A DNA stretch of 64,000 nt, taken from NCBI RefSeq assembly GCF_030766725.1, contig NZ_JARQWR010000003.1, forward strand, positions 1-64,000, written 5' to 3'. Below the pieces are notes generated by a model. That model was given only the letters and a program-made list of their open reading frames with translations. It was not told the DNA's origin and did no database searches. A program made the translations under genes and the position numbers. Positions 28,507 through 37,685 of this stretch are shown one piece after another. Source of the DNA: Flavobacterium aerium. GTDB lineage: Bacteria; Bacteroidota; Bacteroidia; Flavobacteriales; Flavobacteriaceae. The number at the start of each line of letters is the position of its first letter. Position 1 is the first letter of the stretch.

Positions 28507-28549
28507 AAAGGCAAATACAAATTTATTTTAAACTAGTATTTGCCTTTTT
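28507..28549 (+). terminator. terminator
   Basis: AAAGGCAAATAC / GTATTTGCCTTT stem with T-run, 20 bases after the membrane protein gene. Confidence 0.88.
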
Positions 28550-28596
28550 ACATTTCTAATAATTAACATTTACGGTCTAATTACCGTTATTTTTTC

Positions 28597-28604
28597 TAAA
28601 TTTG
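28597..28604 (+). promoter_or_regulatory. -7 element (TAAATTTG)
   Basis: Exact TAnnTTTG match, 20 bases before the metallopeptidase ATG. Confidence 0.55.
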
Positions 28605-28624
28605 ATATACTAAAAATATAAAAT

Positions 28625-29491
28625 ATGAAGTGGCAAGGTCGTAGACAAAGTACAAATATGGAAGATGATCGCAGAATCTCTTCTGGTGGTAAAGTTGCAC
28701 TTGGCGGTGGAGCAATAGGAATCATTATATTAGTAATTAACCTTTTCATGGGTGGTGATTCTTCGCAATTGTTACAACAGGTACAACAACAAATGGAACA
28801 GCAATCTACACAAACTGGAGCTCCTGATCGAGAACTTACTCCAGAAGAGGTTGAAATGGGTCAATTTGTAGCTACCGTTTTAGGAGATACTGAAGATGTC
28901 TGGACCAAAATTTTTGCAGAAAATGGAATGAAATATAAAGCGCCGAAACTAAAATTATTTACAGGTTCTGTACAAACAGCTTGTGGTGGTGCTAGTTCTG
29001 CATCAGGCCCTTTTTATTGTCCAGCCGATCAAAAGGTATATATGGACATGGGCTTTTTTGAAGAGCTAAAAACTAAGTTTGGTGCTGAAGGTGGTGATTT
29101 TGCTATTGCTTATGTAATTGCACACGAAATAGGACATCATGTTCAAAATCTATTGGGTACATCTGGTAAAGTACACCAATTACAACAAAGTAAAAGTGAA
29201 ACGGAAGGGAATAAACTTTCTGTAGCTTTAGAATTACAAGCCGATTTTTATGCTGGTATTTGGGCTCATTATGACAACCAAATGCATGATGTAATTGAAG
29301 AAGGCGATATTGAAGAAGCACTAAGCGCTGCAAATGCTGTGGGAGATGATGCCATTCAGAAAAAAATGCAGGGACAAGTTGTTCCCGATTCTTTTACACA
29401 TGGAACTTCTGCGCAAAGGATGCGTTGGTTTAAACTTGGTTTTGAAACTGGCGATATGAAAAAGGGCGATACATTTGCTGCTTTAAATTAA
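28625..29491 (+). CDS. YpfJ-like neutral zinc metallopeptidase
   Basis: This 288-residue member of the YpfJ family has one N-terminal membrane segment (about 24-42, ALGGGAIGIIILVINLFMGG), a Gln-rich linker, then the peptidase domain. The zinc motif is AHEIGHHVQNLLG (HExxH), with the downstream acidic residue in ELQADFYAGIWAH. The conserved CGGASSASGPFYCPADQKVYMD stretch (split here by its two cysteines) and FTHGTSAQRMRWFKLGFETGD at the end are typical. It is anchored in the inner membrane with the domain probably outside. Physiological substrate unknown. Confidence 0.92.
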   Translation: MKWQGRRQSTNMEDDRRISSGGKVALGGGAIGIIILVINLFMGGDSSQLLQQVQQQMEQQSTQTGAPDRELTPEEVEMGQFVATVLGDTEDVWTKIFAENGMKYKAPKLKLFTGSVQTACGGASSASGPFYCPADQKVYMDMGFFEELKTKFGAEGGDFAIAYVIAHEIGHHVQNLLGTSGKVHQLQQSKSETEGNKLSVALELQADFYAGIWAHYDNQMHDVIEEGDIEEALSAANAVGDDAIQKKMQGQVVPDSFTHGTSAQRMRWFKLGFETGDMKKGDTFAALN

Positions 29492-29518
29492 AAAACAACC
29501 CATCAATGTCAATAAATA

Positions 29519-29552
29519 AAAAAGGATTCTTATAACTAAGAATCCTTTTTTA
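29519..29552. terminator. bidirectional terminator
   Basis: AAAGGATTCTTA / TAAGAATCCTTT stem with a 4-base loop between the convergent metallopeptidase and kgtP genes. Confidence 0.88.
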
Positions 29553-29569
29553 TTTTAATATTGTTGATA

Positions 29570-30901
29570 TTATTCTTCTGTGCCAAAAGTAGAGGTTTCT
29601 TTAGTATCTCTCATAAAGGCATATACCAATAACGAAATAAAGATACAACCTGTTACATACCAATAGAAATAGGTTTCGTGTCCAATATCTTTAAACCATA
29701 GGGCTATATATTCTGCTGTACCACCAAATACTGCTACAGTAATAGAATACGGGAATCCAACTCCTAATGCACGAATCTCGGTTGGGAATAATTCTGCTTT
29801 TACAACTGCATTAATAGAAGTATATCCACTTACAATAACTAAGGCAATCATAATAAAACCAAAGGCTTCCCATTTACCTGTTGCATTACTTAAAGCAGTT
29901 AATAATGGAACTGTTGCTAAGGTACCCAAGATTCCAAAAGCTAATAACAATGGTTTTCTACCAATCTTGTCGGATAATGACCCAAAAATAGGTTGTAAAC
30001 AGGCAAAAATTAATAATGAAATAAAAGTTATTAAAGTTGATTCGTCTTTCGTTAAGTTCACTGTATTTACTAAAAATTTTTGCATATAAGTACTGTACGT
30101 ATAAAAAGCAATGGTACCCCCTAATGTTAATCCGACAACTATGGCAAGTGATTTAGGATGTTTCATTAATTCACGAAGTGTACCGTTTTTCTTTTTAACA
30201 ACGACTTCATCGTCTTGTTTTTTGAAAGCTGTAGTTTCATCCATATGGCTTCTTAAATACAACGCTACTAATGATAATGCCGCTCCAATAAAGAAAGGTA
30301 CTCTCCAACCCCACTCATGCATTTGATCTTCGGTAAGAAATAATTTCTGCATTAATAACTGAATTCCTATTGCAATCAATTGTCCTCCAATCAAGGTTAC
30401 ATATTGAAAACTAGAATAGAAGCCACGACGTTTTGAGGTAGCCATTTCACTTAAATAAGTAGCAGAAGTTCCATACTCTCCTCCTACACTTAATCCTTGT
30501 AATAGTCTTGCAACTAATAATAATATTGGTGCTAATACACCTATTGATTCATAGGAAGGCGTCAAGGCAATTAATAATGACCCTAAAGACATTAAAAGAA
30601 CAGATAAGGTCATCGAGAACTTACGTCCTACTCGATCGGCAATACTACCGAATAACCATCCTCCAATGGGACGCATTAGAAATCCTACAGCAAAGATTCC
30701 TGCTGTATTAAGTAATTGAGCTGTTCTATCGCTGTCTGGAAAGAATACAGGTGCAAAATATAATGAGAAAGCAGAATAGGCATACCAATCATACCATTCA
30801 ACTAAATTACCAATAGAACCGCTTACAATCGCTTTAAGGCGTCTTGCCGTATCTAATTTATCGGATCCATGGGAATTAACCGTATTAGTGTTTTTATACA
30901 T
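29570..30901 (-). CDS. kgtP: KgtP-like alpha-ketoglutarate/dicarboxylate:H+ symporter (MFS, MHS family)
   Basis: The 443-residue protein has 12 membrane segments. It resembles E. coli KgtP over its whole length: GNLVEWYDWYAYSAFSLYF, QLLNTAGIFAVGFLMRPIGG, RLLQGLSVGGEYGTSATYL, FYSSFQYVTLIGGQL, WGWRVPFFIGA, and ELFPTEIRALGVGFPYS. It imports ketoglutarate or a related dicarboxylate with protons. It follows an outer-membrane porin gene by 32 bases, so the pair likely forms one uptake unit. A two-component system lies directly upstream on the same strand. Confidence 0.9.
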   Translation of the reverse strand: MYKNTNTVNSHGSDKLDTARRLKAIVSGSIGNLVEWYDWYAYSAFSLYFAPVFFPDSDRTAQLLNTAGIFAVGFLMRPIGGWLFGSIADRVGRKFSMTLSVLLMSLGSLLIALTPSYESIGVLAPILLLVARLLQGLSVGGEYGTSATYLSEMATSKRRGFYSSFQYVTLIGGQLIAIGIQLLMQKLFLTEDQMHEWGWRVPFFIGAALSLVALYLRSHMDETTAFKKQDDEVVVKKKNGTLRELMKHPKSLAIVVGLTLGGTIAFYTYSTYMQKFLVNTVNLTKDESTLITFISLLIFACLQPIFGSLSDKIGRKPLLLAFGILGTLATVPLLTALSNATGKWEAFGFIMIALVIVSGYTSINAVVKAELFPTEIRALGVGFPYSITVAVFGGTAEYIALWFKDIGHETYFYWYVTGCIFISLLVYAFMRDTKETSTFGTEE

Positions 30902-30933
30902 AGTGCTAAATTATTATTTAAAATTAATAGTTT

Positions 30934-32343
30934 TTATAGGAATATTTGTAATGAGGCTAAGAATTCTCCTGCTCTGGAAAACACTGTATTGGTAGAAGCA
31001 TCGTATAGCGGACGACTACTGTACTGAAGTGATATTTTGGCATGTTGCCCATCCAATAGAAAGTTTGTTCCTAAATCATAATAATGACCCGATTCTGCCA
31101 ATGCATCTAACTTTTTCAAGGCATATGTTGCAAAGGGTTGAATGCGTACTTTAGTACTGAATTTTGGCAACATAAATCCAGCTTGTGTATACCATATTTC
31201 CCCAGTTCCCAAAAGGTATCTTGCATTACCAAAACCTTCTTTGGCAATTGTACCTGTAAATGTTTCATCTCGTGTTCCAGGATTCATTGTTCCAGAAGTA
31301 CGAAGATAGTTGGGTCCAAAATTGTAGTTATAATATACCGTATACACTGAAACTGACATTTCTTTGGCTTTATTCCCTACTGGAAGTTCAGCAAAGACAT
31401 CGGCACCAAAAACCGTAATATCGTGGGTTTTAAATACACCCTCTGTTGGCTGAGTCATTGTTCCATCAGAATTTGTGTAGAATCCTAAACCAACATTCAG
31501 CATCTTCTTTTCTCCAAGATAGGTACCGGGTAAAAAGGGTGTTTTACGATCTTCTTTTTCAAAAAACTGATAATCAAAGTATCCAGCAAAAGATAGTTTT
31601 CCTTTTTTATTATTGTCCAATGCTGCACCTCCTATTGTTGGAATTAAACTGGTTGCAAAGGGTTTGTTTACATTTAAACGATAGCCTAGTTTATCCCAAT
31701 TCCCGTGGACAAAAAGTCCCATTTGACGCGAAAATTGATCTGATATTTCTATGGTTGGAAAATTAAAAACTGGTAAATCAGCCGTTAATAATCTACTTGA
31801 ACTGGCATTCGTTAACCTACTGACACCATTCCAACTGTGTAGTCCTCCTCCTAAATATAGACTGAATGAATTTTCTTTTTTAGTATCAAAATCTACTGTG
31901 GGAATAATTGCATATTCATTATAAGCATCATGGAAAAATAGTGTAGCTTTCTTTCCTTGGCCTGTAGCACCTGTTCCAGATCCACCGCCCGAAATAAATG
32001 ATTGGTTGTTAAATCCTAATTGGAAAAACATTAAATATCGCGGAGAGAATTGTGCAGTAGTTGTCAATCGCATTCTTCGGATTCCAGCATCAGCAGTATT
32101 TTCGGCAGGTTCACCATTTACCGCTGTACCAGGATTGTTTTCGATGTACCTAAACCATGTTTGATTCCAAAATCCAAATTTCAAATAGGCACTTCCATCT
32201 TCATTAAACTTGATCTTTAAATCTCTAACTTTTGTTTTAGGTTTTTCTTCCTTGGGAATTTCCTGAGCATTTAAATGAAAATGGGAAAGCAAGACAATTA
32301 TTATTATCGAAATTTTATTCCTTCTTTTTTTCATATAATTCAT
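30934..32343 (-). CDS. outer-membrane porin paired with the dicarboxylate permease
   Basis: The protein has 469 residues (start 32343, or 32334 for MKKRRNKIS...). After a signal peptide ending near LNAQ, a short charged linker leads into strands typical of 16-18-stranded Gram-negative porins: AYLKFGFWNQTWFRYIE, RRMRLTTTAQFSPRYLMFFQLG, FSLYLGGGLHSW, MLNVGLGFYTNSD, ISLQYSSRPLY, and a C-terminus ending in FLASLQIFL with terminal aromatic/hydrophobic residues. It should give passive passage of small acids for KgtP. Its upstream spacer has repeated CTGTAATTAT boxes that may be response-regulator sites. Confidence 0.8.
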   Translation of the reverse strand: MNYMKKRRNKISIIIIVLLSHFHLNAQEIPKEEKPKTKVRDLKIKFNEDGSAYLKFGFWNQTWFRYIENNPGTAVNGEPAENTADAGIRRMRLTTTAQFSPRYLMFFQLGFNNQSFISGGGSGTGATGQGKKATLFFHDAYNEYAIIPTVDFDTKKENSFSLYLGGGLHSWNGVSRLTNASSSRLLTADLPVFNFPTIEISDQFSRQMGLFVHGNWDKLGYRLNVNKPFATSLIPTIGGAALDNNKKGKLSFAGYFDYQFFEKEDRKTPFLPGTYLGEKKMLNVGLGFYTNSDGTMTQPTEGVFKTHDITVFGADVFAELPVGNKAKEMSVSVYTVYYNYNFGPNYLRTSGTMNPGTRDETFTGTIAKEGFGNARYLLGTGEIWYTQAGFMLPKFSTKVRIQPFATYALKKLDALAESGHYYDLGTNFLLDGQHAKISLQYSSRPLYDASTNTVFSRAGEFLASLQIFL

Positions 32344-32368
32344 TTTTATGAAATTATTATTAACAGGT

Positions 32369-32488
32369 CTGTAATTATTTCCTGTATTTTATAATAACAA
32401 ACAAACGAGTCAAATTTGAAGGAAACTTGAAGTAAAGTTGTTGTATTCTTGAAATTTTACTAAACTGGTGTAAAATACCTGTAATTAT
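32369..32488. promoter_or_regulatory. CTGTAATTAT direct repeats upstream of the porin-kgtP pair
   Basis: CTGTAATTAT occurs at 32369-32378 and 32479-32488, with a related CTGTATTTTA at 32382-32391. Two copies 13 bases apart in the same orientation fit an OmpR-type response-regulator site. This is a guess from position and repetition. Confidence 0.35.
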
Positions 32489-32493
32489 GGTAT

Positions 32494-33762
32494 TTATGAA
32501 ATTGTGTTAAAGGAGATTTCTATGCAGTGTATTCCTTTATCAAAAGTATAATCTATAGAATATTCATAGATTTCTATTATTTTTTTCACAATTGCCAATC
32601 CTATACCAATCGAATTTAAAGATTGATTATCTTTTTTAAACCGTCCAAAAAGTTCTTCTGTTGGAACTAATGGAGCATTTCCAGTATTCTCAATAATCAA
32701 TTTTTCTGTAGTCAACTGTATCGAAATAGTACCATTTATTAAATTATGACGAATGGAATTACTGATTAAATTATTCAATAGAATCTGTGCTAATGCCTCT
32801 TCCATTCTCACATATACATTAGGTACAATTTGTGTCGTAATGGTAATTGCTTTCATTTCTATTAGATCAGCAAAAGTATGTATCGTCTCATTCAACTGAA
32901 TACTGAGATCAATAGAATCTGTAGGTTGTATCTGGTAGTTCTCTAATTTTGTTAATAGCGTTAGGGAATGATTGATACGGGATAGTTTCTCTAATTCATC
33001 ATGCATCGAAGTTAGCTTCAACATTTGTTGTTCGTCTAATTTTGAATCCATCAATAATTCAATTTTAGCTTTAATTACAGCAATTGGTGTTTGCAATTCG
33101 TGCGAAGCATTTTCAGAAAATTCTTTTAATATCAAATAATCCTTCTTGGCATTGTCGGTCATTTTCAATAAGAAACTATTCAATTCCTGAAATTCATAGG
33201 TTGATGTTTCTTGAAATGTAATTTTCTTTTTCTGATTGATATGAAACTGTTGTATTGCCTGAAGTGTATTATTAAATGGGGCTAATATATAGCCTGAAAT
33301 TACTTCACTGGATAGGATTACCAAAGAGAGTAAAAAAACAAATGTCCATGCAAAAACCATAAAAATCCCATTCAGATAAATATCATCGGCTTCCACAATA
33401 AAACTATGACTTCTAATCTTGTATTGTTTTCCCTGAACATAGGGAAATGTCGTTAGTTTTACCACTTTCAGCTCTGCCTGAATATCACTACTCCATCCTC
33501 TACCGGATTCGATGATTTCATGTTGATTTAGAGAGTCTAATCCTATAAAGGTAATCTCAACATTTCTGCGAGAGGGATCATTTGTAAAATCTTTGTTTTC
33601 AGAAATTTGTTTTACTATAACTTCATTTAATTGTCTTAGTTTACCAATATTAGCCTGTGTAACACTTCGTTTTACTGCAGTATAAACGATTGCAAAATTA
33701 ATCAGCAATACAAACAGTGTGATAATTGAATAGGCAATTGTATATCGGTAATTCAGCCTCAT
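32494..33762 (-). CDS. sensor histidine kinase
   Basis: The 422-residue protein has TM1 at about 8-30, a periplasmic sensor loop of about 100 residues (31-131), TM2 at about 132-158, then HisKA with phospho-acceptor His221 (FSENASHELQTP). The ATPase domain shows the N box (LLNNLISNSIRHN) and the G box (SIGIGLAIVKKI). It signals to the response regulator encoded three bases upstream. The sensor loop has no domain I recognise. Given the porin-kgtP genes immediately downstream, a dicarboxylate or ketoacid signal is plausible but unproven. Confidence 0.93.
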   Translation of the reverse strand: MRLNYRYTIAYSIITLFVLLINFAIVYTAVKRSVTQANIGKLRQLNEVIVKQISENKDFTNDPSRRNVEITFIGLDSLNQHEIIESGRGWSSDIQAELKVVKLTTFPYVQGKQYKIRSHSFIVEADDIYLNGIFMVFAWTFVFLLSLVILSSEVISGYILAPFNNTLQAIQQFHINQKKKITFQETSTYEFQELNSFLLKMTDNAKKDYLILKEFSENASHELQTPIAVIKAKIELLMDSKLDEQQMLKLTSMHDELEKLSRINHSLTLLTKLENYQIQPTDSIDLSIQLNETIHTFADLIEMKAITITTQIVPNVYVRMEEALAQILLNNLISNSIRHNLINGTISIQLTTEKLIIENTGNAPLVPTEELFGRFKKDNQSLNSIGIGLAIVKKIIEIYEYSIDYTFDKGIHCIEISFNTIS

Positions 33763-33765
33763 GGG

Positions 33766-34443
33766 TTAATGATTACTTATTTTATATCCTAATCCATATA
33801 CGGTACTGATATAATCTTCTCCACCAGCGTCTGTAATTTTTTTACGTACATTTTTTACGTGCTGGTATACAAAATCAAAATTATCCAGATTATCTGTATA
33901 ATCACCCCACAAATGGGCTGCTATGGCTTGACGGGAAAGTATTCGGTTTTGATTGTTTAAAAAATAAATTAATAAGTTGGTTTCCTTTCGAGTTAAGTTT
34001 AGCACTACATAATTTACAGTGCATTCCATAGCCAATAGGTCAATATTAATTTCATTGAATATCAAATGATTGTTCGCGCTTTTATTATTGCGGCGCATCA
34101 CAGCTTTAATACGGGAATATAATTCGGGTAAAGGGAATGGTTTTGTGATATAATCGTCTGCTCCTTCATCTAATCCCGTGACTTTAAAATCCAACGAATT
34201 TTTTGCGGAAATAATAATTACACTACTGGTGATACCTTCTTTTTTAATTAATTTTAATAGGTTGATTCCATTACCATCGGGTAACATTATATCCAGAATA
34301 ATACAATCATAGGTAAATAAAACCAGTTTTTCACGCGCTTCATCAAATGTACTGGCGGTTTCACATATATTATTTTCATGCACTAGAAAATCAGCCATAC
34401 TTTTGACTAGTTCTACATTGTCTTCTACTAAAAGTAATTTCAT
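33766..34443 (-). CDS. OmpR-family response regulator
   Basis: The 225-residue protein has a receiver domain (1-120) with Glu7-Asp8, phospho-acceptor Asp51 (CIILDIMLPDGNG) and KPFPLPEL, and a C-terminal winged helix (about 128-225) with NLTRKETNLLIYFLNN and VYGLGYKI. It pairs with the histidine kinase directly downstream (three-base gap). It follows the cysteine hydrolase gene by 25 bases, so the three may share a transcript. Likely target: the porin-kgtP operon. Confidence 0.95.
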   Translation of the reverse strand: MKLLLVEDNVELVKSMADFLVHENNICETASTFDEAREKLVLFTYDCIILDIMLPDGNGINLLKLIKKEGITSSVIIISAKNSLDFKVTGLDEGADDYITKPFPLPELYSRIKAVMRRNNKSANNHLIFNEINIDLLAMECTVNYVVLNLTRKETNLLIYFLNNQNRILSRQAIAAHLWGDYTDNLDNFDFVYQHVKNVRKKITDAGGEDYISTVYGLGYKISNH

Positions 34444-34468
34444 GGGTATGGAGAATCTTTAATTTATA

Positions 34469-35017
34469 TTATGATTCTGTAAGATAATCGGATGTTACCG
34501 TTACGGTAGCATAGAAATAATTTAATGCTGCTAAAAAAGCATAGTGCACCTCATTGGCTTTGGTGGTTTGTCCCATTACTTCTAAGTCTCGAGTAGCACA
34601 GGCATCTCCAATTACTGTACAGTTAAAATTAAAGTCTTTTGCTGCACGGGTAGTTGCGTCAATACACATATGTGTCATCATTCCGCAAATAACTAAGTCG
34701 GTAACATCTATTAAATGTAAATAGGCTAATAATTCTGTAGCTCTAAAGCTATTCGGATAGTTTTTTACAATGACTTTTTCTTCGGGTAGCGGAATAACAT
34801 TGGAATGAATTTCAACGCCTGAAGTATTGGGTATAAAAAAAGTTGCGGTTGGGCTAATTGCTTTGTGTTGTATATGAATAACTGGATGCTTCTCACTTCT
34901 GAATTTTGCTAATACTTTTTTTGCTTTTTCACTGGCTTCATGTGCTCCTACAAGAGTCATGGCTCCTCCTTCAAAATAGTCATTTTGAATATCTACGAGT
35001 AGTAATGCTTTTTTCAT
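34469..35017 (-). CDS. isochorismatase-family cysteine hydrolase
   Basis: The 182-residue protein carries the full catalytic triad: Asp9 (LLVDIQNDYF), Lys85 (VIVKNYPNSF) and Cys118 (MMTHMCIDATTRAA). Family members hydrolyse amides such as nicotinamide, biuret or ureidoacrylate. The substrate cannot be read off; the long THMCIDATTR helix is common to the YcaC/RutB-like group. It is cytoplasmic and stands at the head of the response regulator-kinase genes. Confidence 0.9.
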   Translation of the reverse strand: MKKALLLVDIQNDYFEGGAMTLVGAHEASEKAKKVLAKFRSEKHPVIHIQHKAISPTATFFIPNTSGVEIHSNVIPLPEEKVIVKNYPNSFRATELLAYLHLIDVTDLVICGMMTHMCIDATTRAAKDFNFNCTVIGDACATRDLEVMGQTTKANEVHYAFLAALNYFYATVTVTSDYLTES

Positions 35018-35400
35018 TTTTGCTTTTTTTATTCCTTAAAGTAATTTATTTACTTTGCACTGTATGTTTCAAATTTATACATTTCTAGAGTATTATTAAT
35101 CTATAATTTTGAAAAACATGAATTGCTCTTTAAATCTTTAAGTTTAGGGCAAAAAAAAATCCCTAGTCAGAATCCATCCCCCATGGCTCCAACTAGGAAT
35201 TTTAAATAAAAAACAATTATATAAATCCCTAAATATAATTGCCTCTTTTTGAAAAAACGTGACAACATTATTCTGATGTAAAAATATTCTAATACTATTG
35301 TTTTTATAACCAATAAAAGTCCTAAAAATGCTAGTTTAAGACCATTTTATTTACATTGTGATTGCGAATTATAACAATATTATTACTTTATAATAAAGAT
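35018..35400. other. 383-base spacer with one structured element, no gene
   Basis: Very AT-rich. The only structure I see is the hairpin at 35155-35213. The remainder (35214-35400) lies after the stop of the first AraC gene and shows no open frame with coding character. Confidence 0.6.
35155..35213 (-). terminator. branched hairpin with U-tract after the tandem AraC genes
   Basis: On the minus strand ATTCCTAGT pairs with ACTAGGGAT and is followed by T9. Inside, CCAT-GGGGG-ATGG forms a second small stem with a loop of five G. The U-tract makes it a terminator about 190 bases after the araC stop, but the long 3' stretch and inner stem would also fit a small RNA. Confidence 0.55.
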
Positions 35401-36417
35401 TTATTCATTTTCAGCACTACTCACAAAAATATCCGCAGGCATAATCTTAAAATGTTCTTTAAATACAATTGTAAAATAGGCTGGTTTATTGTAACCCAGT
35501 TCGAATGCAACTTTACTTATTGAAGAAAATTGTCCACTTTTTAGTAGTTCCATGGCTAAAAGTAGTTTCTCATTTTTAAAAAACTCGCCAGGATTCATTC
35601 GGTATACTTTCTTATAGACTTTTTTAAATTTCGTGACAGACATGTTTGAATTCTGAGCTAGAATTTCAATTCCTGGAAAAGGTTGTAATAAATTAGAAAG
35701 TAAATATTTCTGGCTTTTTACAATACTCGCCATATCATTGTCTGAAAATTGTGTAGTAATTGGTTTATTTAAATTTAACCGTTCTATAAGGCAATTCAAC
35801 AGGTTTAAAGCCACACTTTTTAGTAAAAATTCATAGGATGGCTCATCGAATTTTCGTTCTCTAATTTGATGTAAAACTATTTTGCTTTTACTATCAAGGT
35901 GTCCATAGAAAAACATGGTATTTTTACTACTATCAAATACTTCATTAAATACTTCTTCAAACTCATTATTTTTAAAAAAACCATTTAAAAATTTCTTATT
36001 TATGAGGAGTCGTAATGAATATAATCGTTCGCCAACACTTGGAATATAGGAACTTGCCATTCTACAATCCACGATTCCAAATCCTAATTTCGATTGATAT
36101 CCCATTTTATGTGAAACTTTGTCGATAATATAACTACTGAATTCATCACTCATATCGTAATATACAACCCAATAGTCTTTATCAACTGGTATTTTTATGA
36201 ATTCTACAGATTCATGTGCAACAGCATCAATGACCATCACAGATAATTTATCTTCAAATACTTCTAAAAAGCACGTAGATCCATTGGCTTTTTCTTCCGG
36301 AAAAATTAAGTACTTATTATCGATCAGTGTACAACCGAAACCATCAACAAATTGTTGTTGCCACTCAGGGCTCAATGATAAATGATGTTTAAATTGACTA
36401 ATCATTTGGTCCAGCAC
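35401..36417 (-). CDS. AraC-family regulator, first of a tandem pair
   Basis: The 338-residue protein has a C-terminal AraC HTH (about 240-335): LLQPFPGIEILAQNSNMSVT, KKVYRMNPGEFF, and the second helix-turn-helix FSSISKVAFELGYNKPAYFT. The N-terminal 220 residues have no cupin motif I recognise. It is a paralogue of the gene three bases upstream and surely arose by tandem duplication. Target and ligand unknown. Confidence 0.9.
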   Translation of the reverse strand: MLDQMISQFKHHLSLSPEWQQQFVDGFGCTLIDNKYLIFPEEKANGSTCFLEVFEDKLSVMVIDAVAHESVEFIKIPVDKDYWVVYYDMSDEFSSYIIDKVSHKMGYQSKLGFGIVDCRMASSYIPSVGERLYSLRLLINKKFLNGFFKNNEFEEVFNEVFDSSKNTMFFYGHLDSKSKIVLHQIRERKFDEPSYEFLLKSVALNLLNCLIERLNLNKPITTQFSDNDMASIVKSQKYLLSNLLQPFPGIEILAQNSNMSVTKFKKVYKKVYRMNPGEFFKNEKLLLAMELLKSGQFSSISKVAFELGYNKPAYFTIVFKEHFKIMPADIFVSSAENE

Positions 36418-36420
36418 CGT

Positions 36421-37404
36421 TTAATATAATTGACTTATAAACTCCTTGGGTAATATTTTAAAGTATTCTTTAAATTGATTGGCAAAATAGGAGGCATTTG
36501 TATAGTGTAGTTTTTCTGAAATTTCTCCAATAGTATAATTACTTGTTTCTAGAAGTTCCTTAGCCAATTCAATTTTATTATTTAAAAAATATACTTTAGG
36601 ACTTAATCCTATAATTTTTTTAAACTTCTGTTTGTATTTTGTAGAGGACATACCTGCTTTATCTGCTAATATATCTATTCCTGGGAAAACGGATTCTATT
36701 TCTTTCAATAGGTAAGTTTGAGATTCCAGTATTTTTATAATTTCATCATTTCTTACTTTACCTACGATAATTTCTCTATTGCTAAGACTGTCTAAGTAAT
36801 CTCCTAAAAGCGCATATACTGTACTTTTAAATGTCATCTCAAAATTTAAATTTTCATATTCAACTTTTCTTAAATCGTTAATCAGCATCTCACTTTTATG
36901 ACTCATCCGATCGAATCTGATAAACGTATTTTTCTTTGGATTAAAAATAGTTTCAATAATTGATTCGTATTTTTTGATCTTTACAAGATGCTCTTTTAAT
37001 AACGCCTTAGTTATATAGATACAAATCAAGTATTGTTTTGTGTTTTTTGACATAATAAAGTCCGCATCCAGAACACTATCTAAAATTGATATATTTGAGC
37101 TTCGCTTCTCTACTTTAGAAAATTCATCATTAAGCCTTATCTTAACATCTTGACTATTGAAATAGTACTGTATTCCTATTAAATCATTATTAAGATTACG
37201 TTGTTTGTACCAAATATCTTTATTATAAGTCACATCAATAAGCATAGCCGAAATACCCGAGTTAATTGATGTAACATATTGGCAGCCCGACTGTATTCCC
37301 TCTGGTGTTTTAATGAAATTCCCCTCTACATATCCCCCTAAACGTTGAGCTAATGGTTCTACCCAATCTAACTCAATATCATATCTAAAATCAATTGTTA
37401 GCAT
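36421..37404 (-). CDS. AraC-family regulator, second of a tandem pair
   Basis: The 327-residue protein has its C-terminal HTH at about 230-325 (VFPGIDILADKAGMSSTKYK, KKIIGLSPKVYF, YTIGEISEKLHYTNASYFANQ). Its layout is the same as its downstream paralogue: a long N-terminal domain, then a conserved stretch of about 100 residues with FPGI-ILA...MS-TK. The N-terminal halves have diverged much more than the HTH halves, suggesting different signals. The gene pair is co-transcribed (three-base gap). Confidence 0.9.
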   Translation of the reverse strand: MLTIDFRYDIELDWVEPLAQRLGGYVEGNFIKTPEGIQSGCQYVTSINSGISAMLIDVTYNKDIWYKQRNLNNDLIGIQYYFNSQDVKIRLNDEFSKVEKRSSNISILDSVLDADFIMSKNTKQYLICIYITKALLKEHLVKIKKYESIIETIFNPKKNTFIRFDRMSHKSEMLINDLRKVEYENLNFEMTFKSTVYALLGDYLDSLSNREIIVGKVRNDEIIKILESQTYLLKEIESVFPGIDILADKAGMSSTKYKQKFKKIIGLSPKVYFLNNKIELAKELLETSNYTIGEISEKLHYTNASYFANQFKEYFKILPKEFISQLY

Positions 37405-37685
37405 AAAATATCACTTTGATTTATAAAAATTTAATTAATTTATTTACAATTTTAGGAGTTTAGTAAATCATTAATTTGGTTGAATTTGATATTTGTAACT
37501 AATCATAAATTCAAAATGCTTTTGATTTAAAATTTTGAAACAGTAACTAAAACCTTGTTAAACAAAAATACTGCCAAACATTAATTTTAGAGGTCAATAG
37601 CTCCTTAATTGATTAATTATTATTCATTTAGCTTAAAATTCTAGTACTATAAATTTTAATTTATGAATTTCCAATAATTCATAGA

